The translations under genes and the position numbers were made by a program. Under the pieces are notes generated by a model that searched no databases, had not been told where the DNA came from, and saw nothing but the letters and a program-made list of their open reading frames with translations. A stretch of DNA of 23,080 nucleotides from JAICLL01 sp035252155 (GTDB taxonomy: Bacteria; Planctomycetota; Planctomycetia; Pirellulales; JAICIG01). Positions 1 to 7,399 of the stretch are shown here, in pieces (positions within the stretch are counted from its first letter, which is position 1; every line of letters starts with the position of its first letter). The stretch covers positions 1 to 23,080 of the forward strand of contig DATFDL010000435.1 in NCBI GenBank assembly GCA_035252155.1. The letters run 5' to 3'.

Positions 1-36
1 TTGTGAGTTTCAAAACCGATTATTTCTTCAAGACCC

Positions 37-74
37 GTCAGGCTGGAAAGCCTGACCTGCGGCAAGCCTGACCT
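37..74. repeat. Hairpin plus direct repeat of AAGCCTGACCT upstream of fliG
   Basis: GTCAGGCT (37-44) and AGCCTGAC (49-56) form an 8-bp perfect stem with a GGAA loop. The right arm is then repeated directly as AAGCCTGACCT at 64-74. A run of six T follows at 79-84, but it is too far from the hairpin for a standard terminator. It may be an interspersed intergenic repeat or the end of an upstream transcript that lies outside the window. Confidence 0.5.
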
Positions 75-190
75 ACATTTTTTCAAGTGGCGCGGCCCGG
101 CGTACGATAGCGCCAGAGACGGACAATACTGTCGGCAAAAACGCTGTCTCCTTTCATCGCCTGCCAACCGCCCTTTGCGAGGCCAACGCC

Positions 191-1189
191 GTGGGAATGA
201 CCGACCTGCGTAAAGCCGCCGTACTGCTGATGAGCCTGCCCCAAGACGAAGCGGGCAGGGTCATGGGCAAGCTCAGCGCCAAGCAAGTCGAGCTGGTCTC
301 GGTCGAGATCGCCAAAATCGGGCTGATCAGCGGCGAAGATCAAGAGATCGCCATCAAAGACTTTGCCGAGGCGTCACCCAGCAGCATCGGCGCCGGCTCG
401 GGCGGTCTGGAGGTCGCCAAAAACCTGGTCGAGAAGGCGCTGGGCCGCAACGCCAGCCCGACCATCGAAAGCGTTCGCCAGCAAATCGAGGCGATGCCGT
501 TCGGCTTTTTGCAGAAGGTCGACAGCCAAAACTTGCTGACGTTCATCATGGACGAGCATCCGCAGACGATCGCTCTGATTCTTTCGCACTTGCAGCCGTC
601 GCAGGCCGCCGACGTCATCAGCGGCCTGCCCAGCGACCGGCAGTTGGCCGTGGTGCGGCGGGTGGCCACGATGGGCCAGACCAACCCCGAAATCATCCAC
701 GAGGTCGAAAAGGGCCTGGAGCATCGGATGGCAAGCGTGATGAGCCAGCAGTTCGAAAACGCCGGCGGCGTCGAGGCGGTGGCCGAGATCCTCAACGTCA
801 CCGACCGGGCCACCGAACGCAGCCTGCTGGAAAACCTGGCCCAGGAAGACCCCGATCTGGTCGAGGAGATCCGCCGCCTGATGTTCGTGTTCGACGACAT
901 CGCCAAGTTCACCGCCAAAGATATTCAGACGGTGCTCAAGAACGTCGAAAGCTCGCAGCTTGCCATGGCGCTCAAGGGCGCCAGCGAAGACCTGAAGCAA
1001 AAGATCCTGGGCAACATGTCGTCGCGTGCCGCCGACATGCTGCGGGAAGAGATGGAGTATCTGGGTCCTGTGCGGCTCTCGGCGGTCGAGCAAGTGCAAC
1101 AGCAGATTGTCGACATCATCCGCCGCTTAGAAGACGCCGGCGAGATCACCGTCAACGCCGGCGACGAGGTCGAAGAGTTTATCCAGTAG
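191..1189 (+). CDS. fliG: Flagellar motor switch protein FliG
   Basis: FliG is the C-ring rotor protein that couples stator ion flow to flagellar rotation and contacts FliF, FliM and MotA. The 332-residue product has the family's usual length and all three parts. The N-terminal domain covers about 3-90 and the middle domain includes the EHPQ motif (122-125). The C-terminal torque domain includes MFVFDDI (231-237) and the charged helix around SSRAADMLREEMEYLGP (277-293). A GTG start at 191 is favoured because GAGG (179-182) lies 8 nt upstream; the ATG at 197 would be too far from it. No other flagellar gene is in the window, so fliG is either isolated or at the end of a cluster extending to the left. 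It implies a motile, probably swarmer, stage. Confidence 0.95.
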   Translation: MGMTDLRKAAVLLMSLPQDEAGRVMGKLSAKQVELVSVEIAKIGLISGEDQEIAIKDFAEASPSSIGAGSGGLEVAKNLVEKALGRNASPTIESVRQQIEAMPFGFLQKVDSQNLLTFIMDEHPQTIALILSHLQPSQAADVISGLPSDRQLAVVRRVATMGQTNPEIIHEVEKGLEHRMASVMSQQFENAGGVEAVAEILNVTDRATERSLLENLAQEDPDLVEEIRRLMFVFDDIAKFTAKDIQTVLKNVESSQLAMALKGASEDLKQKILGNMSSRAADMLREEMEYLGPVRLSAVEQVQQQIVDIIRRLEDAGEITVNAGDEVEEFIQ

Positions 1190-1211
1190 TCGCAATGATC
1201 CGCAGGTAGTC

Positions 1212-1228
1212 CCTGCCCTTGCGGCAGG
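1212..1228 (+). terminator. Possible fliG terminator hairpin
   Basis: CCTGCC-CTTGC-GGCAGG forms a 6-bp perfect stem about 22 nt after the fliG stop codon. No T-tract follows, so intrinsic termination is uncertain. The rest of 1190-1443 shows no other clear feature apart from the ribosome binding site of the next gene. Confidence 0.25.
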
Positions 1229-1443
1229 CCTCCCGTCTCCGGCCTCGTAGCCTCTCGTCTTTCCCGTAAGTCGTTGCATGTTAGCGGCGTGAATTGCCTC
1301 GACATGTTATGATGGCGGTGAGGCATGCGCGAGGGCGTGGAAACGGAAGCCGATCATTCGCCACGGCTTGCAAATTGCGCTGCCTTTCGGAATCCTGAAG
1401 CGGGGCAAACCGACTCTCGCCACAGAAGGACGGGAGGTCGTAG

Positions 1444-2001
1444 ATGGCTCATATAACGACGGGCTGCGCGTTCTGCGAGAGGTATTTCCGTTGCGACGAG
1501 TTCCTCGTCGGAACAACGGTGAAGTGCCCACACTGCGGTGCGAAGATCGAGGTTAGGCCTTTCGAGCGCACTTCGACCGGCCAACGCTCATGGGGCACCC
1601 GGCGTTTGATTTTCGCAGGAGCGTTTGGGCTTTGCTCAATGGTGGCCGCAGCCGCTCTGGCGCTCTGGCTGATCAATCGCGTACCGCAGCCCTTTCCCGT
1701 GGAGCCTAATCCAGTGGGGGTTGGCGAGGCTGGCTTTCTGTCGGTGGCGAATCAGCAACTGATCTGGGTCGGCGTGGACGAAAAGTCGGTGGCTGAGTGG
1801 ACCCAAACGGCAAAGCAACAGGATCAGGTCAAGCTGAAAGAGCTTATGGACCAGAAGAAGGTATTTACAGTGCGCAAGAACACCAGGGTGTCGGTCTTGG
1901 AAATCGGTCCGCTCCTGAACAAAGTGCGGATTGACGATGGCGAACACCGGGGAAGCGAGGGGTGGATTGCGCCAATTTTCATTTATCGAACACGTCAATA
2001 A
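1444..2001 (+). CDS. Zinc-ribbon, single-pass membrane protein with SH3-like C-terminal part
   Basis: A 185-residue protein of unassigned function. Residues 1-35 hold a four-cysteine ribbon (C8-x2-C11 and C28-P-H-C31), which probably binds zinc. A basic stretch is followed by one transmembrane helix (about 55-77). The C-terminal 100 residues end in a short beta-rich module (about 137-183) with the look of a bacterial SH3-like domain, including a GWIAP motif near the end. The start is well supported: GGGAGG at 1432-1437 lies 6 nt before the ATG. With the ribbon inside the cytoplasm, the SH3-like part would be periplasmic. Ribbon-plus-helix proteins of this kind are common in planctomycetes, but no function can be given from sequence alone. 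Confidence 0.8.
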   Translation: MAHITTGCAFCERYFRCDEFLVGTTVKCPHCGAKIEVRPFERTSTGQRSWGTRRLIFAGAFGLCSMVAAAALALWLINRVPQPFPVEPNPVGVGEAGFLSVANQQLIWVGVDEKSVAEWTQTAKQQDQVKLKELMDQKKVFTVRKNTRVSVLEIGPLLNKVRIDDGEHRGSEGWIAPIFIYRTRQ

Positions 2002-2134
2002 ACGGTGGAACAGGGCGCCTCGAAACCATGAGCAAAAAAGGTGATCTCCTCGGTGAGGAGTCTCGCACCGTAACGGACCCATTCGCCGCGACGAGCCACG
2101 AACAACTCGGCTTGCCAAGATTCGCCAGATTTGC

Positions 2135-2165
2135 TCAAGTCGGGCCGCGTCGTCAGCCGACTTGA
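2135..2165. repeat. 9-bp inverted repeat
   Basis: TCAAGTCGG (2135-2143) and CCGACTTGA (2157-2165) are perfectly complementary across a 13-nt loop. There is no T-run on either side. It may be a factor-dependent terminator, or a processing or stabilising hairpin for the 1444-2001 transcript. Confidence 0.45.
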
Positions 2166-2192
2166 CTGGTCATTCGACGCCGCCCGCGCGTG

Positions 2193-2261
2193 GTAGCAGA
2201 ATTCGTGAGAATTCTGGACCAACCCAGCGCCAGCAGCCTGACTTCTCACGAAGTCAGCTAC
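2193..2261 (+). repeat. REP doublet (REPIN/BIME-like element), copy 1
   Basis: The element is 69 bp. The left arm begins GTAG followed by a perfect 8-bp hairpin, CAGAATTC-GTGA-GAATTCTG. The right arm, read on the opposite strand, begins GTAG followed by a related hairpin, CTGACTTC-GTGA-GAAGTCAG. The arms face each other across a 19-nt spacer, so the whole unit can also fold into one long stem. A conserved GTAG foot beside a small hairpin, present as inverted pairs, is the published architecture of REP sequences and REPINs moved by RAYT (TnpA-REP) transposases. Copy 2 at 22288-22356 is the same element inverted. Confidence 0.8.
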
Positions 2262-2304
2262 GGCCGGGCGGCGGTATCGTCGAGCCGGGGTGGGCCGACG
2301 CACC

Positions 2305-2334
2305 TTATCTCGCTTGCCCGGCTTAGCGAGATAA
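2305..2334. repeat. 10-bp perfect inverted repeat just upstream of the oxygenase ribosome binding site
   Basis: TTATCTCGCT (2305-2314) and AGCGAGATAA (2325-2334) pair perfectly across a 10-nt loop. The hairpin ends 6 nt before the GGGAG (2341-2345) that serves the next gene, so it lies in that gene's probable 5' leader. It could be an operator, an mRNA-stabilising hairpin or another interspersed repeat. Confidence 0.55.
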
Positions 2335-2353
2335 CAGCTTGGGAGACCCGTCC

Positions 2354-3034
2354 ATGGGCATGTTGGACTTGGCGGCGTTGAGCGCCACACCGTTGGTTCG
2401 CGAACCTTTCGAATATGTGGTCGTGCCGGGCTTCGTGAAGCCGGAAGTACGCGAGCGGGTGAACGAGGCCTATCCGCGGATCGAGCGGCCCGGCAGCTTT
2501 CCGCTGAGCGAACTGGAGTACGAGGCCGACTTCGCGCGGCTGATGGACGAGCTGAACGGCGAACCGATGCGGACGGCGTTCGAGCGAAAGTTCGACATCG
2601 ACCTGACGGGCCGGCCGACGATGATCACCGTGCGCGGGCGGGCTGGCCAGAAAGACGGCCGCATCCATACCGATACCGCCTCGAAAATCATCACCGTGCT
2701 CATCTATATGAACTCGCGTTGGGAGGCGGCGGGCGGGCGGCTGCGGCTGCTTCGCTCGGCCGACGACCTGGACGACATGATTCTGGAAATACCGCCCGAA
2801 GAGGGCACGCTGCTGGCTTTCCGCCGCAGCGAGAATTCGTTCCATGGTCACAAGCCGTTCATCGGCGAGCGCCGCGTGATTCAGTTCAACTGGATCACCG
2901 ATCAAAAGGTGGTCGATCGCGAGCTGAAGCGGCACCGCTTTTCGGCCTGGACCAAGCGGGTGCTGTCGTTCGCCGGCTCACGCGGAGGCGAATACCACGC
3001 GCCCATCAAAAAATCGTACCGCACCGCGTCTTAA
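2354..3034 (+). CDS. 2OG-Fe(II) oxygenase-like protein
   Basis: A 226-residue protein resembling the 2-oxoglutarate and Fe(II)-dependent oxygenase superfamily, cytoplasmic with no signal peptide. The iron-binding facial triad is visible as H105-x-D107 (GRIHTDTA) and a distal His in SFHGHKP (H164 or H166). R173/R174 is placed to bind the 2-oxoglutarate carboxylate, and the spacing fits a double-stranded beta-helix core. The substrate is unknown. The ATG at 2354 is chosen because GGGAG (2341-2345) sits 8 nt upstream; a TTG at 2339 would add five residues and overlap that site. The stop codon overlaps the start of the following glycosyltransferase (TAATG), so the two are translationally coupled. 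This suggests, but does not prove, hydroxylation of a surface glycan or its carrier. Confidence 0.85.
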   Translation: MGMLDLAALSATPLVREPFEYVVVPGFVKPEVRERVNEAYPRIERPGSFPLSELEYEADFARLMDELNGEPMRTAFERKFDIDLTGRPTMITVRGRAGQKDGRIHTDTASKIITVLIYMNSRWEAAGGRLRLLRSADDLDDMILEIPPEEGTLLAFRRSENSFHGHKPFIGERRVIQFNWITDQKVVDRELKRHRFSAWTKRVLSFAGSRGGEYHAPIKKSYRTAS

Positions 3035-4101
3035 TGTCGTCCCTGGCCGATCAATCGTTCGAGCGGATTCTGGTCCTCAAGCCCTCGGCCGTGGGCGACA
3101 TCGTGCATGCGCTGCCGGTGCTCGTCAAGCTGCGCGAGCGTTATCCGGCGGCCCGCATCGACTGGCTCGTGCGACCCGAAAACGCCGACCTGGTGCGCTA
3201 CCATCCGGCCCTGACGAATGTGGTGCTCTTCGATCGGCGGCGGTTTGCCCGTTTCGGCCGCGATTGGGCCGCCACCACCGGCATGCTCAAATTGCTTTCG
3301 ACCATCCGGGCCGCCAAGTACGAGCTGGTAGTCGATCTGCACGGGCAGCTTCGCTCGGCGTTGTTCGCGGTGGCCAGCGGCGCGCCGTATCGCGTGGGTT
3401 TCGAGCGCACACGCGAGGGCGCCTGGCTGGTGTACACGCACCACATTGCCTTGCCGACGCTAGAAGTCCACGCGGCCGACCGTTATCTTTGGCTGGGCAA
3501 TGTGCTGGGATTCGACGCCGCGCGGCCCGACTTTACGATTCACTTGCCGCCGGGCGCCAACGATCGCGTCGGCGAGCTGTTGCGACGGCATGGGCTGGTG
3601 GGCCGCCCACTGGCGGTGTTGGTGCCCGGCACAGTGTGGGAAACCAAGCATTGGCGGATCGAGGGCTTCGCCGACGTGGCGAATCACTTGATGCGGCGCG
3701 GCTACGGCGTGGCGCTGGCCGGCGTGGCGAAAGACCGCCCGCGTTGCCGGCAGGTGGCGCTGCTCGCGGCGGGCGCCCGCGATCTTTCGGGGCAGACGAC
3801 GCTCGGCGAAATGGCGGCGCTGCTGCGCCGCGCCGCTCTGTGCGTGACCAACGATTCTGGCTCGATGCACCTGGCGGTGGCGCTCAACCGCCCGGTGGTC
3901 AGCGTGTTTGGACCCACCAATCCCGTGCTCACCGGTCCCTACGGCCGACCGCACGCGGTGGTGCAGGCCGCCGTGTCCTGCTCACCCTGTTACCTGCGCA
4001 AACTCGCCCGTTGCGGGCACCACCACGTTTGCATGCACGAAGTGACGGCCGCGATGGTCATCGAGCGGATTGAGCGGCTGGCTCCGGCCGCGGCGGCGTA
4101 A
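3034..4101 (+). CDS. Glycosyltransferase family 9 (heptosyltransferase-like)
   Basis: A 355-residue GT-B fold transferase of family GT9, the group that adds ADP-heptose to lipopolysaccharide core in Gram-negative bacteria. The N-terminal Rossmann start is typical: ILVLKPSAVGDIVHALPVL (12-30). The C-terminal half carries the nucleotide-sugar signature D274-S-G-S-M-H279, followed by FGPT (292-295). A Cys-rich stretch near the end (CSPCY...CGHHHVC) is also common in the family. The open frame runs 105 codons further upstream, but that part is a shadow of the oxygenase gene. The ATG at 3034 overlaps the oxygenase stop by one base. It probably acts at the inner membrane in outer-membrane glycan assembly. 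Whether the sugar is heptose cannot be told from sequence. Confidence 0.9.
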   Translation: MSSLADQSFERILVLKPSAVGDIVHALPVLVKLRERYPAARIDWLVRPENADLVRYHPALTNVVLFDRRRFARFGRDWAATTGMLKLLSTIRAAKYELVVDLHGQLRSALFAVASGAPYRVGFERTREGAWLVYTHHIALPTLEVHAADRYLWLGNVLGFDAARPDFTIHLPPGANDRVGELLRRHGLVGRPLAVLVPGTVWETKHWRIEGFADVANHLMRRGYGVALAGVAKDRPRCRQVALLAAGARDLSGQTTLGEMAALLRRAALCVTNDSGSMHLAVALNRPVVSVFGPTNPVLTGPYGRPHAVVQAAVSCSPCYLRKLARCGHHHVCMHEVTAAMVIERIERLAPAAAA

Positions 4102-4194
4102 GGCGGTACCTCCGATCTCGACCGTTGACCGAACTCAGGTGCATAACTAAGCTTGAAAAAGAAGAGCCTCTCGCATGGGCATATCGAGGTAAAG

Positions 4195-4209
4195 CGGCAA
4201 ATGCCGTTT
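4195..4209. terminator. Weak hairpin in the convergent gap
   Basis: CGGC-AAAT-GCCG followed by TTT lies between the convergent glycosyltransferase and FIST genes. The stem is only 4 bp, so this is a weak candidate terminator. No better one was seen in 4102-4303. Confidence 0.2.
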
Positions 4210-4303
4210 GGATCGTCTCTGCGAGGAAACCGGAGAATTTATCATCGGGTGCGACCCATTTCTGCATTACGGCGGGGTCGAGCACCCGGCGCCGTCAGCA
4301 GCT

Positions 4304-5521
4304 TTATCCGGCCATCGGCGAAAATAGCGCCGCGCTGGCGGTGAAGCCGTGCAAGAAATTCTTGCCGCCGATCGGGCCGATTTCGCCTTGGGCGAAGAAG
4401 CCCGCCACCGGGATCGCGCCGAGCACGTCGGCCAGGGCGCCGGCGTCGTGATGCGGCCGCTCAAACAGCCGCGTGCCGCGGCCGTTGCAGGTAAAGAGCA
4501 ACGCCCCGCGGGCCTCGCCTCTGCGTCGGGCCTGGCCCAAGAGATCGCGCAGGTCTTCGTCGGCCGTCTGCGCGTCGCGCACGTGAAATTGCACCGTCTG
4601 GCCGGCCCGCACATAGTCGCCGATCTGCAAGGCTCCGGTGTTGCCGTCGGCACCCAGGCAGTTGCGCACCAAAAAATCGCCGCGATCAAATCGCTCCTGG
4701 TACTCGTTGATCACGCGGCCTACATGAAGCCCGTGCCGCACCAGTTGCTGGTCGGCCGCGGGCAGCGTGTCGAACAGCTCTTGTAATTGCTGCAAGGGCG
4801 GCTTGCCGCTCAGTTCGAGAATGATGTTTTGCTCGGCCTTGGTGACCACGTAGTGGCGGCCGATCGGCCGGCAGCCTTGCGAAACAACCGCCTCGATCCG
4901 CACCGGCCCGTGCACGAGCGCCGCCACCGCGCCCGCCTCGAACACGCGGGTGCCGAGCAGCAACCGGTTGTCGCCCGGGCGATAGCCGCCGCTGGCCATA
5001 CCGCCTAACACGGGCACGCCCGGCCGGTCGTCGTTCAGCCGCTCCAACAGCCAATCGGCCGGAAAGGTAAATGGATCGGCCAGGACGAACAGCGCAGCGC
5101 CCGCCGGCCATGTTGCAGGCAGATCGTCGGGCCAACCGACGACGGTGCCTCCTTCGGGCGTCCGCTCGAACTGCAAGTGCATCGGCTGCACATAAACGCC
5201 AGGCAGCACCGCCAGCCACAGGGCCAGTGCCGGTTCGCCCTCGATCTCGTGCTCGTTGCCCACGATTGATTCGCCGGTGCAACCCAGCAGGCACTCGGCC
5301 GAGAGCGTTCCGCTGATTTCGGACGCGATCAGCGAAGCGTGCTCAGCGTGGTGCGGAGAGAAAAAAACCATCGCCAGAGTCGGCGCGGTGCCCAGCGATT
5401 CGCCCGCTCGTCGGCAAACGTCGTCTACTGCGTCGCGTGTATTCGCCGCGGTGGAAAGTGCGGCGGCGAAATGCATCTCAGTGTCGGTGCGATGAGGATC
5501 GGACATTCGCCCGCCGGTCAT
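4304..5521 (-). CDS. FIST domain sensor protein (FIST-N plus FIST-C)
   Basis: A 405-residue soluble protein matching the FIST family, a ligand-sensing module proposed to bind small molecules such as amino acids. The N-terminal half contains LGCTGESIVG, where this family detects its ligand, then VPVLGGMASGGYRPGDNRLLL and a SQGCRPIG stretch. The C-terminal half (from about 230) contains NCLGADGNTGALQIGDYVRAGQTVQFHVRD-like blocks, a CNGRG motif and a GFFAQGEIGPIGG ending, all FIST-C hallmarks. No kinase, GGDEF or methyl-accepting domain is fused or adjacent, so its output partner is not in the window. The start is uncertain: ATG at 5521 has no visible ribosome site, and ATG at 5506 has GGCGG just upstream. 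It is convergent with the glycosyltransferase gene. Confidence 0.85.
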   Translation of the reverse strand: MTGGRMSDPHRTDTEMHFAAALSTAANTRDAVDDVCRRAGESLGTAPTLAMVFFSPHHAEHASLIASEISGTLSAECLLGCTGESIVGNEHEIEGEPALALWLAVLPGVYVQPMHLQFERTPEGGTVVGWPDDLPATWPAGAALFVLADPFTFPADWLLERLNDDRPGVPVLGGMASGGYRPGDNRLLLGTRVFEAGAVAALVHGPVRIEAVVSQGCRPIGRHYVVTKAEQNIILELSGKPPLQQLQELFDTLPAADQQLVRHGLHVGRVINEYQERFDRGDFLVRNCLGADGNTGALQIGDYVRAGQTVQFHVRDAQTADEDLRDLLGQARRRGEARGALLFTCNGRGTRLFERPHHDAGALADVLGAIPVAGFFAQGEIGPIGGKNFLHGFTASAALFSPMAG

Positions 5522-5796
5522 TCGGGGAAACTACTGATTTTGACAGTGGCCAACGGCCATGACAAGCGGGTCGTTTTCAATTGTGCGGTTTGGCTTAGCA
5601 GACGCCAGCATTTTCCAGCGCTAGCAAACGTCGGACCTCAGACTCGCATGTGCGGTGGTTTGCGTTAATCGGGGTACTGCTTGGACTTGCGCGGACCTAT
5701 CGCTGGCTGCCCCATGTTAGGCACGGCAAGTGCGTCGGGTTCGTCCGCGGCCAGTGAAAGGCGACGAGCAGCAGGGCTGTCGGAAGGGAACAGATC

Positions 5797-6066
5797 ATGC
5801 AAACGACGACGAATCGCGTGGAGTTTATCGGCGGACCGTTCGATGGTCATCGCCAGGTCGTGGCCCTGCCCGAGGCGCTTTCGGATACCGTGGCGCTGCC
5901 AGTCAATCGAAACGTCTACCGCATGCTGGCGGGCTTGCCGGCCTCAGACAACATGGTCACCACGAGTATCGCCGTGTATGAACTGGAAGTAATCGAGGGG
6001 CATCCGCGGTATTACTTCCTTGGCTCAACGTCACCCGTCGAACCGTTCGCCCAGGCTGAGGGCTAG
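5797..6066 (+). CDS. Small hypothetical protein (89 aa)
   Basis: An 89-residue soluble protein of no recognised family. It opens with a VEFIGGPFDGH stretch and ends with a beta-rich YYFLGST segment. There is no signal peptide or membrane helix. A strong ribosome binding site, GGAAGG at 5782-5787, lies 9 nt before the ATG, which supports it as a real gene. Its TAG stop (6064-6066) overlaps the stop of the minus-strand gene by sharing CTAG. The 275 bp between this gene and the divergent FIST gene contain a TTGACA at 5540-5545 but no matching -10, so no promoter is called. Confidence 0.7.
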   Translation: MQTTTNRVEFIGGPFDGHRQVVALPEALSDTVALPVNRNVYRMLAGLPASDNMVTTSIAVYELEVIEGHPRYYFLGSTSPVEPFAQAEG

Positions 6067-6848
6067 GGCGCGAGCGGTATGGAGTCCACGCGGTCGCCGT
6101 TAATGGTGAGCCGGTTCGACACATCGGGGGCGGCATCGTCTGAACCTCGCTTCAAAGCCATGTGCCACGAGCCCAGGCCGCCCCTCAATTCGGCCGGCGT
6201 GTGAATGACGTGTCGTAGTTGGCCCCGCGTCTGCAAAACGTCTCCCTCATACTGCACCGCGCGCGTTTTGTCGGAAAGATCAATCACCCAGGCGTACTGT
6301 TCGCCCGGCCTCGGCCGATGTCCGACTTCAAAGCGGTATTCAACTGTGAAGAGCGTCGTCCCTTGCGGCTCGAGCGTCGCGGTTGGGTTCCACAGCGTGA
6401 CCGCTTGCAATGCCGATTCGGGCGGAGGTGGCGGAGACTTGGCCGACAATGTTTCCGGCACCGTGGTGGTAAGATTGCCACGAGCCGAAGCCGTCGGCGT
6501 CTTATCGTCTCGGTCGCGAGAATCCGCCGCGGCACTGGTGGGTTCTAAGGCATGTTTTGGCGGGCTGCCGATGTCACCAGGCTGCGCGGAGGAACTGCTC
6601 GAATCACCGAGCGCTGGCGATGCGTCGAGCGGCATCTCGGCCACCGCCATCACCCGCAACACGAAGCCAAGAGCCAGCAGTCCGCCACCGCCAAGCCCGA
6701 TCAGCGTTCGCGCGGCGGCGCGACCCATTGACGCCACCCACTCATGCGCAGTTCGACCGTCGGAGAACAGAAACTCCCAATCGAAAATGCCGCCTGCCAT
6801 CGCCAGAGCGCCGACGAGCATCGCCAGCAAGGCACACGCGCCCAACAT
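6063..6848 (-). CDS. Two-helix membrane protein with disordered linker and C-terminal beta domain
   Basis: A 261-residue protein with no assigned family. Helix 1 is at about 1-20 and helix 2 at about 47-67. A long low-complexity Ser/Pro/Asp-rich linker (about 75-145) includes runs of five Ser and five Pro. The C-terminal domain (about 148-261) looks beta-rich and contains LRGGLGSWHMALKRGS. The ATG at 6848 is preferred over an upstream TTG because GGAGG lies 7 nt before it. The C-terminal domain may be extracytoplasmic and act on or bind a surface ligand, but this is inference. Its stop codon interlocks with that of the convergent 89-residue gene. Confidence 0.75.
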   Translation of the reverse strand: MLGACALLAMLVGALAMAGGIFDWEFLFSDGRTAHEWVASMGRAAARTLIGLGGGGLLALGFVLRVMAVAEMPLDASPALGDSSSSSAQPGDIGSPPKHALEPTSAAADSRDRDDKTPTASARGNLTTTVPETLSAKSPPPPPESALQAVTLWNPTATLEPQGTTLFTVEYRFEVGHRPRPGEQYAWVIDLSDKTRAVQYEGDVLQTRGQLRHVIHTPAELRGGLGSWHMALKRGSDDAAPDVSNRLTINGDRVDSIPLAP

Positions 6849-6920
6849 CCCCAAGCCTCCCCGATAGAACGGAAACGGTTCCCTTTTGGTGACCGTGAGG
6901 CAATTATCGCAAGGAGCGAT

Positions 6921-7028
6921 TCAAAACGCCATTGCGGCCACCAAGTACCCGGCCAAGCCAATCAGGCTGACCAAGGCATAAACCTCGGCGATCAAACTAC
7001 GGCCGCTCGAACTAGGGCGGTTCGGCAT
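6921..7028 (-). CDS. Candidate 35-residue single-helix membrane peptide
   Basis: A short frame beginning MPNRPSSSGRSLIAEVYALV and continuing SLIGLAGYLVAAMAF. It has a polar, basic N-terminus followed by one hydrophobic helix of about 20 residues, the usual plan of bacterial small membrane proteins. GAGAG lies 7 nt upstream of the ATG as a weak ribosome site. It sits 72 bp upstream of, and in line with, the two-helix membrane protein, so the two could be co-transcribed. A hairpin at 7051-7073 lies in its leader. It could also be a chance frame. Confidence 0.45.
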   Translation of the reverse strand: MPNRPSSSGRSLIAEVYALVSLIGLAGYLVAAMAF

Positions 7029-7399
7029 GGGTGTTCTCTCAGAATCCACAAGGAGGCAAGCGCGTTGCCTCCTATCTCATTCATAGCCTTAACGAACCGT
7101 TAGGCAAGCGACGTGCCGGCATCGGTCCGGCAGCCACCAAGGTGCGGTGCAGCGAGCCAAGCTGCCAGCCATAACCTCCATCTACTTCATCGCTTACGTC
7201 CGGCGCGCTTTTGCGGGCCACTCCGCTTGAGCTCAGTCGCCACCCAACAAGTCAAACCTGCGAATGAGGCGCGTTTGGGCAAAGAATGCACTGTGGGCGG
7301 GCGTTACTTGCCGATCGCGCAAAGAACGCCGATGAAACTAGTAACACGGCCTGTGCCGGTCCTATCGGTGTTGGCGACCATTCACGCTCGGAGATCAAC
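7029..7399. other. Intergenic region between divergent genes
   Basis: About 370 bp with no convincing gene. It contains a 9-bp hairpin at 7051-7073, a 5-bp stem TAACG/CGTTA near 7089-7101 and a 6-bp hairpin TGCCGG/CCGGCA at 7114-7132. Plus-strand frames through it have no ribosome site and unlikely composition. It presumably holds the promoters of the two divergent genes, but no clear -35/-10 pair was seen. Confidence 0.5.
7051..7073. repeat. Perfect 9-bp hairpin containing AGGAGG
   Basis: AGGAGGCAA (7051-7059) and TTGCCTCCT (7065-7073) pair perfectly around a GCGCG loop. On the minus strand it lies 22 nt before the start of the 35-residue peptide, in its leader. There the AGGAGG is buried in the stem and too far upstream to serve that ATG directly. 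Confidence 0.5.

Larger units (their letters stand above)
2002..2353. other. Intergenic region stacked with inverted repeats
   Basis: This 352-bp gap contains no convincing gene. It holds four separate inverted repeats: CTCCTC/GAGGAG (2046-2060), TCAAGTCGG/CCGACTTGA (2135-2165), a REP doublet (2193-2261) and TTATCTCGCT/AGCGAGATAA (2305-2334). A 45-codon frame at 2028-2165 has no good ribosome binding site and ends inside the second inverted repeat, so it was not called. Confidence 0.7.

Noticed and set aside
340..1099. Long minus-strand frames across fliG
   Set aside because: fliG is complete and well conserved on the plus strand, so these are shadows.
2028..2165. A 45-codon frame in the intergenic hairpin region
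   Set aside because: No ribosome site at a suitable distance, composition unlike a gene, and its last codons are one arm of an inverted repeat.
2719..3033. A 105-codon upstream extension of the glycosyltransferase
   Set aside because: It runs over the oxygenase gene, and the family-like sequence begins only at the ATG at 3034 that overlaps the oxygenase stop.
4058..4285. A 75-codon minus-strand frame between the convergent genes
   Set aside because: It overlaps the end of the glycosyltransferase gene and no family features were seen. The start region has no ribosome site.
7085..7106. Integron attC-like core (GTTAGGC after an imperfect palindrome)
   Set aside because: The 7-bp cores do not pair as expected and there is no second core or integrase in the window.
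7286..7399. 38-codon upstream extension of the Cys-rich protein
   Set aside because: The ATG at 7400 has a good ribosome site and begins a signal peptide, while the extension has neither.
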